A stretch of DNA of 64,000 bases from Symbiodinium natans (taxonomy: Eukaryota > Sar > Dinophyceae > Suessiales > Symbiodiniaceae), in contig CAJNDS010001013.1 of assembly GCA_905221605.1 (NCBI GenBank), forward strand, positions 64,001 through 128,000, written 5' to 3'. Of the stretch, positions 40,980-64,000 are shown in pieces. The notes beneath the pieces were generated by a model that saw only the letters and a program-made list of their open reading frames with translations, did not search any database and was not told the origin of the DNA. Position numbers and translations under genes: made by a program. Every line of letters begins with the position of its first letter. Position 1 is the first letter of the stretch.

Positions 40980-41600
40980 ACCAAGCAAAAATCTAAACCA
41001 AACCCGAAACCCTAAATCCTGAAAAAAAAAAACAACCCCTATAGGCTCGTAAGTCCCTAAACCCCTAAACCCCTAAATCCCTAAGCCCCGCCTCACCCGA
41101 ACCAATTCCAACTCCGCCAAGCCTTTCTTCGGGTCCTTGGAGACAAGTCTTCAAAAAGTGATTTCAGGTTTCGGGTTGGGTTTCGGGCTTAGTGTTGAGG
41201 GTTTAGGGCTTGGGGAAGTTACATGGTCACTTAAAATGGTCCCTTACCTTCTTTGAATGGCTCTGAAGTATGTAGGGCTTGGGATCTAACAGGTTCTGCT
41301 GCAGCCGGCAACCACCGTCGTCTTGGGATGCGCTTCATGGCGCATCGCTTCGGCCAGAAGTGCTGCACACTGTACATGGGCGTAGGCCGTCAGATGAGCA
41401 AGACAAATTGGGGGCCATATTCTGTACAAGACATCCCGAAACTGGCCTCGGCGTCGCATAAGGGACCTCCTTAGAAGACCTTAGTCCTCTTGGCTGTAGG
41501 CTTGAATAATGCGTTCCATGTCCTCAACATGACATACCTAAAGCGGCGAGAAGGCCCAACCGGATGTCTGAGGTACGCCAGCATCTGCTGGCCGAATTCT
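40980..41600. other. Intergenic stretch between eEF2 and the ATPase
   Basis: Diverged CCCTAAA units (40990-41090), part of a family-J element (41210-41270), and an island at 41253-41475 with two overlapping open plus frames and no recognised domain. eEF2 ends at 41604. Confidence 0.4.
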
Positions 41601-41603
41601 CCA

Positions 41604-63583
<21,980 letters not shown>

Positions 63584-63755
63584 CACCCCAAGGACAAGGC
63601 CCCCCAAGCGGGGGGGGAGTGGAGGAGCCTGGTGTGACAAAGCTGCTTTGAGCACTCTTCGAGGCATGCCCCGCCCTGACGCACCCGGTCCCTGGCCTGT
63701 AGATCCTTTCAGGAATGCGGCTCCCAGATGCTGATGCTCCAAAACTATCAAATCC
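63584..63755 (-). promoter_or_regulatory. eEF2 5' leader; possible spliced-leader acceptor
   Basis: The frame stays open upstream to 63751, but the family start is the ATG at 63583. If this is a dinoflagellate, mRNAs receive a trans-spliced leader at an AG here; TTGTCACACCAG|GCTCC (AG near 63632) is a candidate. No TATA box is visible. Inferred only. Confidence 0.3.
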
Positions 63756-63783
63756 TAAAACCTAATAAGCTCCAAGGCCCTGG

Positions 63784-63855
63784 TTCTTCATAGGGAATGG
63801 GGGAATGATGGACCCTACATAATCCCTTAAAGGGTATATATATATATATGTGTAC
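63784..63855. mobile_element. Family-H TIR element upstream of eEF2
   Basis: gttcttcatagggaatgggg, gaccctacataatcccttaa, agggtatatatatatatgtg. Its right side runs into a TA microsatellite. Confidence 0.6.
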
Positions 63856-63937
63856 CCTAAACATCCCAAAGCATTAAACCCGACATCAGCCCTGGGGGGT
63901 TCGGATTCTGCCTTAGGTGTGAGCTTGGCTTCCCTGA

Positions 63938-64000
63938 CTTGACTAACTTCTGAACCCCCCACAAAAAGTTTAACTTCTTGGCTCCTTATTGTAGTTTCTA
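63938..64000. mobile_element. Family-A introner-like element (cut by window end)
   Basis: cttgactaacttctgaaccc, cccacaaaaagtttaacttc, ttggctccttattgtagttt; the left two thirds of a family-A copy. Its presence suggests another gene or intron continues to the right. Confidence 0.85.

Overview
Eukaryotic nuclear DNA, almost certainly from a protist alga and most like a dinoflagellate. Reasons: hundreds of copies of the plant/alveolate-type telomere heptamer TTTAGGG/CCCTAAA scattered through the window; three recognisable conserved genes all on the minus strand; coding sequence cut into 30-200 bp exons; and introns whose 5' ends, fixed by protein conservation, are GT, GC or GA in similar numbers with AG|G acceptors. 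GC and GA donors, short transposon-like introns (introners) and one-directional gene arrays are known from dinoflagellates. The species cannot be named from sequence alone.

Layout, in the direction of transcription (right to left). (1) 63583-41604: a complete-looking translation elongation factor 2 gene (eEF2) in 26 recognised exons spread over 22 kb. Only about 75 codons are missing, and they fall where the assembly has a 100-N gap (58309-58408). One eEF2 intron holds a ~5.6-6.3 kb inverted-repeat element made of minisatellites and trinucleotide repeats (51.95-58.31 kb). (2) About 39200-21366: exons of a P5-type (ATP13A-like) P-type ATPase, followed from the cytosolic N-region through TGEPMP and the phosphorylation motif DKTGTITHG into the P/N domain. 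The GDGxND hinge and the last membrane helices were not found before the next gene starts. (3) 19364-11801: an 11-exon S-adenosylmethionine-dependent methyltransferase. (4) Left of 11.8 kb only short coding-like islands of unknown identity are visible, and 1-2.7 kb is minisatellite plus a 1.35 kb GT/CG-rich microsatellite.

The most unusual feature is how exons and repeats are arranged. Most exon islands are bracketed by CCCTAAA arrays on the plus-strand left and TTTAGGG arrays on the right. In the pre-mRNA an intron therefore tends to open with UUUAGGG repeats and close with CCCUAAA repeats, an inverted pair that could fold the intron. About a dozen families of ~100 bp terminal-inverted-repeat elements lie between the arrays. 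At least two eEF2 introns coincide exactly with such an element flanked by a 4-bp target duplication. At 17 of 21 scorable eEF2 introns the donor dinucleotide equals the first two bases of the downstream exon, the footprint expected if introns arose by insertion of elements with short target-site duplications. The variable donor (GT/GC/GA) would then simply be the duplicated target.

Limits: all protein matches rest on recalled family motifs, not on searches. Exon edges were set by eye from reading frame, AG acceptors and conservation. Terminal exons, untranslated regions and trans-splice sites are uncertain.
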